Assembly: GCF_029906645.1 (NCBI RefSeq)
Contig: NZ_JARYGZ010000001.1
Coordinates: 310,001 to 374,000 of the forward strand
Source of the DNA: Sphingomonas oryzagri
Lineage (GTDB): Bacteria > Pseudomonadota > Alphaproteobacteria > Sphingomonadales > Sphingomonadaceae
Length of the DNA: 64,000 nt
Reading direction: 5' to 3'
This document shows, one piece after another, positions 33,532-42,772 of the stretch. The stretch's first letter is position 1, and each line of letters opens with the position of its first letter. The notes under the pieces were generated by a model that worked only from the letters and a program-made list of their open reading frames with translations, searched no databases and was not told where the DNA came from. A program made the position numbers and the translations under genes.

Positions 33532-34325
33532 GCGCGCGCGAGATCATCCCGCGTCGCCTCCGCGACGGCGCGGGCGCGGGCGACGGGATCGGCATAGCCG
33601 TCGCGGAGCGTCTTGCTGCGTAGCTCGATGCTGAGTGGGACGGCGTGCGGCAAGGCCTCAAGCACGGCGGGGAGCGGCAGGATGCCGTCACCGGGCAGCA
33701 GCCGCTCGTCCACCGCATCGCGGATGATCGCGGCGCGATCGGCGAGGTCGAAGCCGATCGGCGCCGCGTCGCAATATTGCGCATAGGGGAAGAGCCGCGG
33801 ATCGAGCGCCGCGACGTCGGCAGGTGTCCCGCCCGATCGATGCAGGTGGATCGGATCGACCAGCACCGCGATCGCCGGATGATCGACCCGCGCGGCGATG
33901 GCGGCCGCCTGCTTGATCGTGCGTACCTCGGTGAACAGCCCGAATTCCAGCGAGACGCGCAGGTCGTCGCCGGCCAGTTCGCACAGATCGGCGAGCTTCG
34001 CGGCGGTGCCGCCGTCGTCGGGATCGGAGGAGACGACCAGCGCGTGACGCGCGCCGATCGCCCGGCCGATCTCGATCACCCGCCGGTGCGCGTCGGCGAG
34101 CGGACCCGGCTGCAGCCAGATCACCTCGACGTCGAGCGCGGGCAGGCCGGTGTCGGCGAGGATCGCGCGCATCTCGCGGGTGGTGGCGTCCGTCCAGATG
34201 GCGGTGTCCACCCACACGCCGGTCGCGTCGTAGCCGGCGGCCGCGGCGGCGCGCGCGGTCTCCTGCGGCGAGAATTCGGGCAGCACGCCGGCGGCGAGCG
34301 AGATCGGGTGGCGCGATCCAGTCAT
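33528..34325 (-). CDS. Sugar-phosphate isomerase/epimerase-like TIM-barrel protein
   Basis: 265 aa. Xylose-isomerase-like TIM barrel: opening HPISLAAGVLPEFSPQETAR, strands LDVEVIWLQ, RVSLEFGLFTEV (metal-ligand Glu) and AVLVDPIHLHRSGG (Asp and His ligands), then LSIELRS with a final Glu. Members bind a divalent metal and isomerise sugars or hydroxy-keto compounds, or open rings. The natural substrate cannot be inferred. Monocistronic on the minus strand, overlapping the convergent NTF2-like gene by 4 bases. Confidence 0.8.
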   Translation of the reverse strand: MTGSRHPISLAAGVLPEFSPQETARAAAAAGYDATGVWVDTAIWTDATTREMRAILADTGLPALDVEVIWLQPGPLADAHRRVIEIGRAIGARHALVVSSDPDDGGTAAKLADLCELAGDDLRVSLEFGLFTEVRTIKQAAAIAARVDHPAIAVLVDPIHLHRSGGTPADVAALDPRLFPYAQYCDAAPIGFDLADRAAIIRDAVDERLLPGDGILPLPAVLEALPHAVPLSIELRSKTLRDGYADPVARARAVAEATRDDLARA

Positions 34326-34536
34326 CCCCCCTGTCTGCGCCGTTCGGGCTTGCGCGACCAGACTGACATAATGAACAGTGGGGGATGTCGCTTGGAAAGT
34401 TTGCAGAATGTGTTAGTTTCTGAGTCAAGGCGGACTCAAGCGCCTGTTGTGATGCCCGAGAAGGCGCCGTTCGAGGTGCCCGGCGGCGAGGCTCGCGCCC
34501 CGGAATGGGTGGCGCGGACTGTTGGAGAAGGACCGT

Positions 34537-35970
34537 ATGAACGTCGCGACCAAGACCTTCCGCCCCGATCGCCACCCCGCCGACACCTATGAGGAGATCC
34601 TCGAGCGCGACACCCGCCCGGTCCCCGAGCATCTGCGCGAGGGGCCGGTGCCGGATATCGGCACCGATCCGATCGACATCGATCGCTACGTGAACCCGGC
34701 CTTCGCGCGGATCGAGGAGAAGCACCTCTGGACCCGCGTCTGGCAGATGGCATGCCGCGAGGAGGAAATCCCCAATCCCGGCGATACCTATGTCTACGAC
34801 ATTGCCGGCAAGTCCTTGCTGGTGATCCGCCAGAAGGACGGATCGATCCGCGCCTTCTATAACAGCTGCCTCCACCGCGCCCGGAAGCTCGCCAACCTGC
34901 CGGCCTGCAAGAGCGAGCTGCGCTGCCCCTATCATGGCATCGCCTGGAACATCGACGGGAGCTTCAAGGACAATCCGATCGCCTGGGATTTCCCGCACTG
35001 GGAGCAGGTGGACGTCTCGCTGCCCGAGGCGCTGGTCGGCACCTGGGCGGGCTACGTCTTCATCAATTTCGACAGGAATGCGCGCCCGCTGGATGAGGTG
35101 CTCGGCCCGATCCGCGATCATTTCGAGCGCTATCATCTGGAGGACACCTATATCGCCTTCCATGTGCAGAAGCTGGTGCGCTGCAACTGGAAGGCGGCGG
35201 CCGAGGCCTTCATGGAGAGCCATCACGCGCTCACCACCCACCCGCAGCTGCTGCCCTATCTGGCCGACGTGAACAGCCAGTATGACGCGCTGAGCGACCA
35301 CGTGACCCGCCAGTTCTCGGCGCAGATGGTCTCCAGCCCGTTCGCCGATCGCGAATATAGCGAGGACGAGATCGTCAAGGCGATGATGGGCGTCGGATCG
35401 CGTTCGCGCGCGGCGGTGAAGGGGGCGGGATCGGACGACGTGTCGGTGCCCGACGGCGTCACCGCGCGCGCCTATATGGCGGACCTCTCGCGCAAGCTGT
35501 TCGGCGAGGAGGACGGCTACGACTACACCGATAAGGCCGATGCCGAGATGGTCGACGCCCTGCTCTACAACGTCTTCCCGCACATGAGCTTCTGGGCGGG
35601 CTTCATGCCCAATCTCACCTATCGCTGGCGCCCGAACGGCAACGACCACGAAACCTCGATCATGGACATCTACCTGCTGCGTCGCGTGCCCAAGGGCGGC
35701 AAGCGGCCGAAGCCGGCGCCGGTGTTCGAGATCGGCCTCGATGAGAGCATGCTGGAAATGGGGCCGAAGGCCGGCATGCCGGCGGGCCTCGCCGGCGTGT
35801 TCGAGCAGGACATGAGCAACCTGCCGCTGGTGCAGGAAGGCATGAAGGCGTCCGGCACCGGGGTCGTCCATTTCGGCAAATATGCCGAGATGCGCATCCG
35901 CCTGATGCACCAGATGATCGACCGCTACATCGCGGCGAGCCAGGCCGGCGAGACCGTCCAGCCCGCCTGA
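34537..35970 (+). CDS. Rieske non-heme iron oxygenase alpha subunit (2)
   Basis: 477 aa from ATG 34537 (GGAGAAGGA just upstream; the start agrees with the paralogue at 59788). Rieske ligands C111/H113 (NSCLHRARK) and C130/H133 (LRCPYHGIAW); iron site E227, H230, H235 in FMESHHALTTHP. C-terminal domain includes LLYNVFPHMSFWAGF. Very similar in layout to oxygenase 6 (58328), so the two are paralogues. First gene of an eight-gene plus-strand run. The 211-base upstream spacer holds a TGAGTC-6-GACTCA dyad at 34422-34439. Confidence 0.93.
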   Translation: MNVATKTFRPDRHPADTYEEILERDTRPVPEHLREGPVPDIGTDPIDIDRYVNPAFARIEEKHLWTRVWQMACREEEIPNPGDTYVYDIAGKSLLVIRQKDGSIRAFYNSCLHRARKLANLPACKSELRCPYHGIAWNIDGSFKDNPIAWDFPHWEQVDVSLPEALVGTWAGYVFINFDRNARPLDEVLGPIRDHFERYHLEDTYIAFHVQKLVRCNWKAAAEAFMESHHALTTHPQLLPYLADVNSQYDALSDHVTRQFSAQMVSSPFADREYSEDEIVKAMMGVGSRSRAAVKGAGSDDVSVPDGVTARAYMADLSRKLFGEEDGYDYTDKADAEMVDALLYNVFPHMSFWAGFMPNLTYRWRPNGNDHETSIMDIYLLRRVPKGGKRPKPAPVFEIGLDESMLEMGPKAGMPAGLAGVFEQDMSNLPLVQEGMKASGTGVVHFGKYAEMRIRLMHQMIDRYIAASQAGETVQPA

Positions 35971-36005
35971 CCCGCCGATCCCCGCGTGTTCCGTCCGTCG
36001 CCGGC

Positions 36006-36033
36006 GCGGCGGGCGGGGTCGCGCGCCCGCCGC
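36006..36033 (+). promoter_or_regulatory. Hairpin at the ribosome site of the crotonase gene
   Basis: GCGGCGGGCG (36006-36015) pairs perfectly with CGCCCGCCGC (36024-36033) and ends directly at the AGGAG (36034-36038) of the next gene. It may limit translation of the downstream gene or protect the upstream mRNA. Confidence 0.5.
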
Positions 36034-36044
36034 AGGAGAGTGCC

Positions 36045-36929
36045 ATGGACGCGCTCGTCGAACCGACCGTCGAACCGATCACCTACGAGACCGACGAGCC
36101 GGTGCTGTACCGCACCGAAGGCCCGGTCGCGTGGATCATGCTGAACCGCCCGGCGTTCCACCATGCCCAGAACGGCCAGATGACCTATGCGCTGGACGCC
36201 GCGTTCGAGCGCGCGGCGGCGGACGATGCGATCAAGGTCGTGGTGCTCGGCGCGGGCGGCAAGCATTTCTCGGCAGGCCATGACATCGGCACGCCGGGCC
36301 GCGACATCCACGCGCCGGCCGCGCAGCGCCGCACGCTCTGGTACGATCACAGCAACAAGCCTGGCGCCGAGCGCACCTATGCGCGCGAGCAGGAGATCTA
36401 TCTCGGCCTCTGCCGACGCTGGCGCGATCTGCCCAAGCCGACCATCGCGATGGTGCAGGGCGCCTGCATCGCGGGCGGGTTGATGCTCGCCTGGGTGTGC
36501 GATCTGATCGTCGCATCGGACGACGCCTTCTTTCAGGATCCGGTGGTCAAGATGGGCATACCGGGTGTCGAATATTTCGCCCACGGCTACGAACTGCCGC
36601 CGCGTATCGCCAAGGAGATGCTGCTGCTCGGCGAGCGGATGCCGGCGGAGCGCGCCTACCAGCTCGGCATGGTTAACCGCATCGTGCCGCGCGACGCGCT
36701 GGAGGCCGAGGTGCGCGCGATGGCCGAGAAGATGGCGGGCCTGCCGCGCATGGCGCTGGCGCTCACCAAGCAGGCGGTCAACCATGTCGAGGATGCGGCG
36801 GGCAAGCGCACCGTGATGGACGCGGTCTTCCACATGCACCACTTCGCCCATGCGCAGAACGATCTGGTGATGGGCGACGGGCTGGCCGGCAATACCGGCC
36901 GTTCGATGGCGGAGCGCGGGCGCGGCTGA
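36045..36929 (+). CDS. Crotonase-family protein lacking both canonical glutamates
   Basis: 294 aa, enoyl-CoA hydratase/isomerase fold. Oxyanion-hole segments KHFSAGHDIG and GACIAGGLMLAW are present. By alignment to rat mitochondrial hydratase, the catalytic Glu pair (144/164) falls on M147 and V167, keeping the 20-residue spacing but losing both acids. It is therefore unlikely to be an ordinary hydratase; dehydrogenation-independent isomerase, C-C hydrolase, decarboxylase or thioesterase chemistry is possible. Followed by an MFS gene overlapping by one base (TGATG). Confidence 0.85.
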   Translation: MDALVEPTVEPITYETDEPVLYRTEGPVAWIMLNRPAFHHAQNGQMTYALDAAFERAAADDAIKVVVLGAGGKHFSAGHDIGTPGRDIHAPAAQRRTLWYDHSNKPGAERTYAREQEIYLGLCRRWRDLPKPTIAMVQGACIAGGLMLAWVCDLIVASDDAFFQDPVVKMGIPGVEYFAHGYELPPRIAKEMLLLGERMPAERAYQLGMVNRIVPRDALEAEVRAMAEKMAGLPRMALALTKQAVNHVEDAAGKRTVMDAVFHMHHFAHAQNDLVMGDGLAGNTGRSMAERGRG

Positions 36930-38296
36930 TGCACGCGACGGTCGGCCTCGATCGCGACGATGGGCCGGCGGTGCGGGATGGCGCCGGCAGCGCTGCGTAT
37001 CGTTGGTATGTCGCGATCTTCCTGACTGTCGCGTCCACGATGTCGGTGATCGACCGGCAGGTGCTGGCGCTGATGATCGGCCCGGTGAAGCGCGATCTGG
37101 GCGTCAGCGATTCGATGATGGGGCTGCTCGGCGGCCTCGCCTTCACGCTCTTCTACACGATCCTGACGCTGCCGATGGCGTGGTGGGCCGATCGCGGATC
37201 GCGCCGCCGCATCGTGATCGGCGCGGTCGCCTTCTGGAGCGCGGCGACGATCGCCTGCGGTCTGGCGGCGAGCTACGGCCAGCTCTTCTTCGCGCGGATG
37301 TGCGTGGGGGTGGGCGAGGCGGCGCTCATCCCGACATCGGTCTCGCTGCTCGCCGATTATTTCGACCGCAAGCGGCTGCCGATGGCGCTCGGCCTGTTCG
37401 CGGCGGCGCCGCTGCTGGGCGTCGGCATCGCCAACATGGCGGGCGGGCTGGTGGTCGATCGGCTGGAGGCGATGGGCCGGGTGGCGCTGCCGCTGATCGG
37501 CACCGTGCAGCCGTGGCAGGCGATGTTCGTGATGGTCGGCGTGCCGGGCATCGTGCTGGCGCTCATCGGCTTCTCCGTCGCGGAGCCGCCGCGCACTGGG
37601 CAGGCGGTGCAGGGCGAGGGCGGCATTCCGATGCGCGCGGTGCTCGATCTGCTGCGCCGGCGTGGCGCGTTCCTGGCGCTGATGTTCATCGCCTACACCG
37701 CGCTCGCCATGCAGGGCTGGGGGCTGTTCTTCTGGATCGTCGAGCTGCTGGTCCGCGACCATCACGTCTCCCGCGCGACGGCGGGCTTCGATTTCGGCAT
37801 CCTCGCGCTGGTGATGGGTGGGGCGGGGAGCTGGATCGCCGGGCTGCTCTCCGGCCGGATGATGCGCGCCGGGCGGCCGGATGCGACGCTGCGGCTCGTG
37901 CTCGTCGCTTCGCTGGCGCTGATCCCGCTCGGTATCGCGGCGCCGCTGGTGCCGGGCTACGGCCTCGCGCTGCTGCTGTTCGCGGGCGCCACCTTCTTCA
38001 TGGGCTGGCCCAATGGGCTGGGCAATTCGGCGCTCGCCTCGGTCGTCCCGAACGAGCTGCGCGGGCGGATCATCGCGCTCTATCTCGTCGTCGTGAACTT
38101 CCTGAGCTTCACGCTCGGGCCTTTGCTCGGCGGGCTGATCGGCGACCATGTCTTCGCCGGCCGGTCGCTGGGGCTGACGCTCGCGACGATGGCGGCGGTC
38201 AACTATCCCATTGGTGCGGTCTGCATCTGGCTCAGCCTCGGGCATTTTCGCCGGGCGCTGGACGAAGCGGCGGCCTGGCGCGAAGAACAGGCGTAG
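36929..38296 (+). CDS. MFS transporter (sugar-phosphate/organic acid type)
   Basis: 455 aa, 12 predicted membrane helices. Opening YRWYVAIFLTVASTMSVIDR followed by WWADRGSRRRIVIG (motif A), then FARMCVGVGEAALIPTSVSL; this pattern is that of spinster-like and aromatic/organic anion transporters of the ACS group. Probably imports the substrate or a carboxylic intermediate. Starts on the stop codon of the crotonase gene and precedes the CoA ligase gene by 11 bases. Confidence 0.88.
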   Translation: MHATVGLDRDDGPAVRDGAGSAAYRWYVAIFLTVASTMSVIDRQVLALMIGPVKRDLGVSDSMMGLLGGLAFTLFYTILTLPMAWWADRGSRRRIVIGAVAFWSAATIACGLAASYGQLFFARMCVGVGEAALIPTSVSLLADYFDRKRLPMALGLFAAAPLLGVGIANMAGGLVVDRLEAMGRVALPLIGTVQPWQAMFVMVGVPGIVLALIGFSVAEPPRTGQAVQGEGGIPMRAVLDLLRRRGAFLALMFIAYTALAMQGWGLFFWIVELLVRDHHVSRATAGFDFGILALVMGGAGSWIAGLLSGRMMRAGRPDATLRLVLVASLALIPLGIAAPLVPGYGLALLLFAGATFFMGWPNGLGNSALASVVPNELRGRIIALYLVVVNFLSFTLGPLLGGLIGDHVFAGRSLGLTLATMAAVNYPIGAVCIWLSLGHFRRALDEAAAWREEQA

Positions 38297-38307
38297 GAGA
38301 AAAACGG

Positions 38308-39852
38308 GTGTCACTGGCAGCGGCGGAACGGGCACGGACGACGGCGGACGCCATGGCGGTGGTCGACGATCGCCAGGAGCTGAGCTGGGCGGCGCTGGAT
38401 CCGATCCTCAATCGCGGCACCAACGCGCTGCTCGCCTTTCCCTTCGCGCCGACGCGCCGCATCGCGGTGTTCGCGCACAATGCGGTCGAGACCCTGCTCG
38501 CCTATCTGTGCGGGCTGCATGCCGGCGTCTCCAGCGTGCCGGCCAATTTCCACCTGACCCCGCCGGAACTCGCCTACATCCTGACGGACAGCGACGCCGA
38601 GATCCTGTTCGTCGGGCCGGAGACGGCTGCCGTCGGCCTCGCCGCCGCGAAGGAAGCGGGTGTCGCCAGGGTCGTCGGCTGGCGCTGCCCGCCGACCGAG
38701 GGGCTGCAATCGTGGGACGACTGGCTCGCCTCTGCCAGCGCGGACGAGCCGCCGACCGACATGCCGCCCAGGCCCTATCTCCACTATACGTCGGGCACCA
38801 CGGGCAGGCCCAAGGGCACCGAGACGCCGCCCAACATGCTGCCGCAGGCGGACGATGTCGCCGGCCTTTTCGCGGCGCTGCGGCAGGCGGTGGAGGAGGG
38901 GGCGAGCGGCGCGGGCGTCGTCGTCGGCCCGCTCTACCACACCGGCCCGCTCGGCGCCGCGCGCCAGCTTGGCGGGGGAAAGCCGCAGGTCGTGCTGTCG
39001 CGCTTCGATGCCGAAGCGTTGCTCGCCGCGATCGATCGCTGGAAGATCGGCACCAGCGTGATGGTGCCCACCCACTTCCAGCGCCTGCTCGCGCTGCCCG
39101 AGGAGGTGCGCGGCCGTTACGACGTCTCCAGCCTCACCATGATTGCGCACACCGGCGCGGCCTGCCCGCCCGAGGTGAAGCGTGCCATGATCGCCTGGTT
39201 CGGCCCGGTGCTGTCCGAGGCGTATGGCGGCACCGAGAGCGGCACCACCAACCTGATCACGTCGGAGGAATGGCTCGCCAAGCCCGGATCGGTCGGCAAG
39301 GCGGTGCCCCCATTCGAGGTGGTGGTGATCGCCGAGGACGGCACGCGGCTCGGCATCGGCGAGGCTGGGCAGCTCTATTTCCGCGACACCAACGGGCGCG
39401 GCGTGATCTACCACAAGGATCCGGAAAAGACCGCCAGCGTCCATATCGAGCCGGGCGTCTTCACGCTGGGCGACGTCGGCTATGTCGATGCAGACGGCTA
39501 TGTCTTCATCACCGATCGCGTGTCCGACATGATCGTGTCGGGCGGGGTCAACATCTACCCGGCCGAGATCGAGCAGGTGCTGATCGAGCATCCCGACATC
39601 GAGGATGTCGCGGTGATCGGCGTGCCCAACAAGGACATGGGCGAGGAGGTGAAGGCGCTCGTCGTGCTGCGCAACGGGCACCAGCCTGCCGCCGCCGACC
39701 TCGCCGGTTTCTGCCGCGAACGGCTCGCCGGGTACAAATGCCCGCGCACCTACGATTTCGTGCCCGACGTCGGACGCAACGCCATGGGCAAGGTCAACAA
39801 GCGCCAGCTGCGCAAGCCCTATTGGCCGTCCGATCGCACGATCGGCGGCTGA
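38308..39852 (+). CDS. Acyl-CoA synthetase (AMP-forming)
   Basis: 514 aa from GTG 38308 (GGAGA upstream; no family sequence earlier). Activates a carboxylic acid to its CoA thioester with ATP. Motifs: P-loop YTSGTTGRPKGT, A5 YGGTESGTT, A7 TLGDVGYVDADGY and catalytic Lys in GKVNKRQLRKPYW. Region before the P-loop is short, as in fatty-acyl/bile-acid-type ligases. In the operon it could prepare the acid for the ACAD, crotonase and thiolase. Substrate unknown. Confidence 0.9.
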   Translation: MSLAAAERARTTADAMAVVDDRQELSWAALDPILNRGTNALLAFPFAPTRRIAVFAHNAVETLLAYLCGLHAGVSSVPANFHLTPPELAYILTDSDAEILFVGPETAAVGLAAAKEAGVARVVGWRCPPTEGLQSWDDWLASASADEPPTDMPPRPYLHYTSGTTGRPKGTETPPNMLPQADDVAGLFAALRQAVEEGASGAGVVVGPLYHTGPLGAARQLGGGKPQVVLSRFDAEALLAAIDRWKIGTSVMVPTHFQRLLALPEEVRGRYDVSSLTMIAHTGAACPPEVKRAMIAWFGPVLSEAYGGTESGTTNLITSEEWLAKPGSVGKAVPPFEVVVIAEDGTRLGIGEAGQLYFRDTNGRGVIYHKDPEKTASVHIEPGVFTLGDVGYVDADGYVFITDRVSDMIVSGGVNIYPAEIEQVLIEHPDIEDVAVIGVPNKDMGEEVKALVVLRNGHQPAAADLAGFCRERLAGYKCPRTYDFVPDVGRNAMGKVNKRQLRKPYWPSDRTIGG

Positions 39853-39873
39853 CGACACGAGGAGGAGGATGCG

Positions 39874-40671
39874 ATGAAACTCGAAGGCAGGAGGGCGGTC
39901 GTGCTCGGCGCCGCCGGCAAGGACAATATGGGCCAGGTGATCGCCCAGCGCCTCGTCGACGAGGGCGCGCAGGTGGTGGTGTCGGGCCGCAAGCCCGAAT
40001 ATCTGGACGAGTTCGTCGCGAAGAACCCCGGCAAGGCCTTCTCCGCGCTCTGCGACATCACCGACAAGGCCGCGAACGACGCGCTCGCCGCCGCCGCCGT
40101 GAAGCATATGGGCGGCGTCGACATTGCGGTGAACGCCACCGGCTGGGGCTTCCTCAAGCCCTTCCTGGAGACCACGGCCGAGGAATTGCAGAAGATCGGC
40201 GACCTCCAGTTCAAGGGGCCGTTCCTGTTCTTCCAGTCGATGATCGAGGCGATGAAGGACGGTGGCTCGCTGATCCAGATCTCGTCGGCGACGGCGACGA
40301 TCATGCTCAACGACCACGCCGCCTATATGGGCACCAAGGCGGGCACCGATCACGTCATCCGCTGCATCGCCAACGAGTTCGGCGATCGGGGGATCAAGGC
40401 CAACTCGATCTCTCCCGGCCTCACCGAGACGCCGATGACCGCCGCCAGCGCCTCGACGCCGGGCGTGTGGGAGGCGTTCCTGCCCGGCTATCCGCTCGGC
40501 CGCATCGGCACTTCGGACGATATCGCCGCCGCCGTGGTGTGGCTGTCCTCCGACGAATGCTTCATGACCGGCCAGAATTTGCAGGTGAACGGCGGCCTGA
40601 CGCTGCGCCGCAATCCCTGGAAGTCCGAGATCACGGCATCGGTGATGGCGCATATGAAGGCCGCCGAATGA
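39874..40671 (+). CDS. Short-chain dehydrogenase/reductase (A)
   Basis: 265 aa. NAD(P) motif VVLGAAGKDNMGQVIAQRL is a variant of TGxxxGxG (AAGKDNMG) as in enoyl-reductase-like SDRs; NATG replaces NNAG; active site S (ISSATA) and YMGTK with Tyr and Lys intact. Ends LTLRRNPWKS. Likely oxidises or reduces a hydroxy/keto group of the pathway intermediate. AGGAGGAG precedes the ATG. Stop overlaps the next gene (ATGA). Confidence 0.87.
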   Translation: MKLEGRRAVVLGAAGKDNMGQVIAQRLVDEGAQVVVSGRKPEYLDEFVAKNPGKAFSALCDITDKAANDALAAAAVKHMGGVDIAVNATGWGFLKPFLETTAEELQKIGDLQFKGPFLFFQSMIEAMKDGGSLIQISSATATIMLNDHAAYMGTKAGTDHVIRCIANEFGDRGIKANSISPGLTETPMTAASASTPGVWEAFLPGYPLGRIGTSDDIAAAVVWLSSDECFMTGQNLQVNGGLTLRRNPWKSEITASVMAHMKAAE

Positions 40672-41210
40672 GCGATCCGGCGGCCAGCCTCGCGGCGCTC
40701 GGGCCGATCATGCAGCTGAGCTACTGCCCGCGCGATTACGATGCGGCGCTCCGCTACTGGATCGGCATGGGGGCGGGGCCGTTCTTCGAGTTGCATCACG
40801 TTCAACTCGAGAACATCAGGTTCCGGGGGGAGCCGAGCGACATCGATTTCTCGATGGCGCTCGGCTATCTCGGCGACATCCAGATCGAGCTGATCCGCCA
40901 GCATAACGACGCGCCCTCCATGTACACCGAATGGCTCGCCGCGGGGCGCGAGGGCGTGCAGCATATGTGCGTGCTGGTCGACGACATCGCGGAGGCGCGC
41001 CGGCGCGTCGTCGCGATCGGCGGCACCGTGCTGCAGGAGGGCGAGCTGCCCGGTGGCGCGGGCGCGGTGATCTATGTCGATACCGGCGGCGGCCCCGGCA
41101 CCGTGATGGAATATCTCCAGATCGGGCAGGCGGGCCGCGACGGCTTCGCGATGATGCGCGAGGCGCATCGCAACTGGGACGGGACGGACCCGATCCGGGG
41201 GAGGAACTGA
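40668..41210 (+). CDS. VOC-superfamily (glyoxalase-like) protein (A)
   Basis: 180 aa. Two beta-alpha-beta-beta-beta modules: IMQLSYCPRDYDAALRYWIG and HMCVLVDDIAEARRRVVAIG, with likely metal ligands H in the second module and E in TVMEYLQ; the first-module His is replaced by Gln (MQLSY), as in the methylmalonyl-CoA-epimerase-like subgroup. Isomerase, epimerase or extradiol-like roles are possible. Overlaps genes on both sides by 4 and 1 bases. A homologue is at 51260. Confidence 0.8.
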   Translation: MSDPAASLAALGPIMQLSYCPRDYDAALRYWIGMGAGPFFELHHVQLENIRFRGEPSDIDFSMALGYLGDIQIELIRQHNDAPSMYTEWLAAGREGVQHMCVLVDDIAEARRRVVAIGGTVLQEGELPGGAGAVIYVDTGGGPGTVMEYLQIGQAGRDGFAMMREAHRNWDGTDPIRGRN

Positions 41211-41986
41211 TGGCCGATCGTAAGCCGGACCAGCGCCGTATCGACTGCGTGCTGATCGCCGGCGGCAAATATCACGACATCGATTTCGCGCGGCTGGAGC
41301 TGCTCAAGCTGCTGGCCGAGGACGAGCGCATCCGCACCCGCGTGTTTGAGGATTTCGAGGCGGTGGACGCGATCGCGAAGGCCGATCTCGTGATCAGCTA
41401 CACCTGCGACGTGACGCCGAGCCTGAAGGCGCAGGAGGCGCTGCGCGCTTATGTCGCGGGTGGCGGACGCTACTACGCGCTGCACGGCACCAATTCGATC
41501 CTGCGCTTCCTCGAAAACGGCAAGGTCGACGCGCCGGATTGGGCGCCGCATTTCATGGAGACGCTGGGTTCGCGCTTCAGCTCGCACCCGCCGATCGGCC
41601 CCTATACGGTGGACGTCGCTGACAAGGGCCACAGGCTGGTCGAGGGACTGTCCTCGTTCGAGGTGGTAGACGAGCTGTATCTCAGCCGCCCGACCGCCGA
41701 GACGCATGTGCTGCTCGACACCGAATTCGGCGGCGAGACGGCGGGCTTCGTCGACGATCAATGGGCGCATGGCCGTCACCCGGTCTTCTACATCCGCAGG
41801 ATCGGCGAGGGCGCGGTGCTCTACCTCACGCTCGGCCATTGCCGGGGCCATTACGATCTGGAGCCGGTGAGCGACTGGTGGCCGGAGGTCGATCGCTGCG
41901 GCTGGCAGCAGCCGATCTTCTACGATCTGCTCCGGCGCGGCATCGGCTGGGCCTGCGAGCCGGCGATCGCGCGGATGACGGCATAA
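41210..41986 (+). CDS. ThuA-like protein (A)
   Basis: 258 aa. ThuA/glutamine-amidotransferase-like fold: CVLIAGGKYHDIDFARLELL, ... LRAYVAGGGRYYALHG (HG at the nucleophile elbow), DEFGGETAGF and ILHxTLGHCRGHYD-like close (VLYLTLGHCRGHYDLE). ThuA was named for trehalose use, but homologues occur in many catabolic operons and may act on hydroxy-keto compounds. Reaction unknown. Starts one base inside the VOC stop. Homologue at 54535. Confidence 0.75.
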   Translation: MADRKPDQRRIDCVLIAGGKYHDIDFARLELLKLLAEDERIRTRVFEDFEAVDAIAKADLVISYTCDVTPSLKAQEALRAYVAGGGRYYALHGTNSILRFLENGKVDAPDWAPHFMETLGSRFSSHPPIGPYTVDVADKGHRLVEGLSSFEVVDELYLSRPTAETHVLLDTEFGGETAGFVDDQWAHGRHPVFYIRRIGEGAVLYLTLGHCRGHYDLEPVSDWWPEVDRCGWQQPIFYDLLRRGIGWACEPAIARMTA

Positions 41987-42007
41987 GCACAAGGCGGGAG
42001 AGACGCG

Positions 42008-42763
42008 ATGGAACTGGGACTGAAGGGCAAGAAGGTCATCCTCACCGGCGGCAGCCGCGGCCTCGGCCGCGCGGCGCTGGAAATCTTCGCGGACGAAGGC
42101 TGCGACATCGCCTTCTTCTCGCGCAGCGCCGATCAGGTGGCGGAAACGAAGGCGTCGCTGGAAAAGCGCGGCCACAAGGTGATCGGCGACGCGCTCGACA
42201 TGGCGGGCGACGGCTATCTCGAATGGCTGGAGAAGGCGGCGACCGCGCTCGGCGGGTGCGACATCTTCATTCCCAACGTCAGTTCGTCCGGCGCGGGCGG
42301 CACCGGCGACTGGGACATGACCTATCGCTACGACATTCGCGGCACGGTCGACGGTTGCACCGCGATGCTGCCCTGGCTGGAAAAGTCGGACGCGCCGGCG
42401 GTGACGCTGATGTCCAGCACGGCGGCGATCGAGACGTTCATCCAGCCCGCTGCGTTCAACGCGCTCAAGGCGGCGCTGATCACCTATGGCAGCCAGCTCA
42501 GCCAGGCGTGGGGTCCGAAGGGTATCCGCGTGAACACCGTCTCGCCCGGCCCGATCTGGTTTCCCGGCGGCAACTGGTCGAAGATCAAGGAAGGGATGCC
42601 GGACTTCTACGCCGCGACCGAGGCGCAGATGGCGATGGGTCGCTTCGGCAATGCCGAGGAAGTGGCGCGCACCGTGGTGTTCGTCTCCAGCCCGGCCTCG
42701 TCCTACACGACCGGCACCAACATCGTGATCGACGGCGGCTACACCAAGCGCGTGCAGTTCTGA
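42008..42763 (+). CDS. SDR-family protein with Phe at the catalytic Tyr position (B)
   Basis: 251 aa. NAD(P) motif VILTGGSRGLGRAALEIFAD and the usual fold (LMSSTAAIETF Ser; PGPIWFPGG), but the YxxxK motif reads FNALK (F150, K154). It ends GYTKRVQF, as does its paralogue at 51881, which also has FNAIK. Loss of the Tyr OH should abolish normal hydride-transfer acid catalysis, so this pair may have a different reaction or use another acid. Last gene of the 34.5-42.8 kb run. Confidence 0.88.
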   Translation: MELGLKGKKVILTGGSRGLGRAALEIFADEGCDIAFFSRSADQVAETKASLEKRGHKVIGDALDMAGDGYLEWLEKAATALGGCDIFIPNVSSSGAGGTGDWDMTYRYDIRGTVDGCTAMLPWLEKSDAPAVTLMSSTAAIETFIQPAAFNALKAALITYGSQLSQAWGPKGIRVNTVSPGPIWFPGGNWSKIKEGMPDFYAATEAQMAMGRFGNAEEVARTVVFVSSPASSYTTGTNIVIDGGYTKRVQF

Positions 42764-42772
42764 TGTGAGATA

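Noticed and set aside
34451-34536. Possible short leader peptide upstream of Rieske oxygenase 2
   Set aside because: An open frame exists, but it runs out of frame into the oxygenase gene and has no clear ribosome site or attenuator structure.
38211-41210. A 999-codon plus-strand frame spanning ligase, SDR and VOC genes
   Set aside because: Only the last 180 codons (VOC protein) are real; the rest is the out-of-frame shadow of the ligase and SDR.
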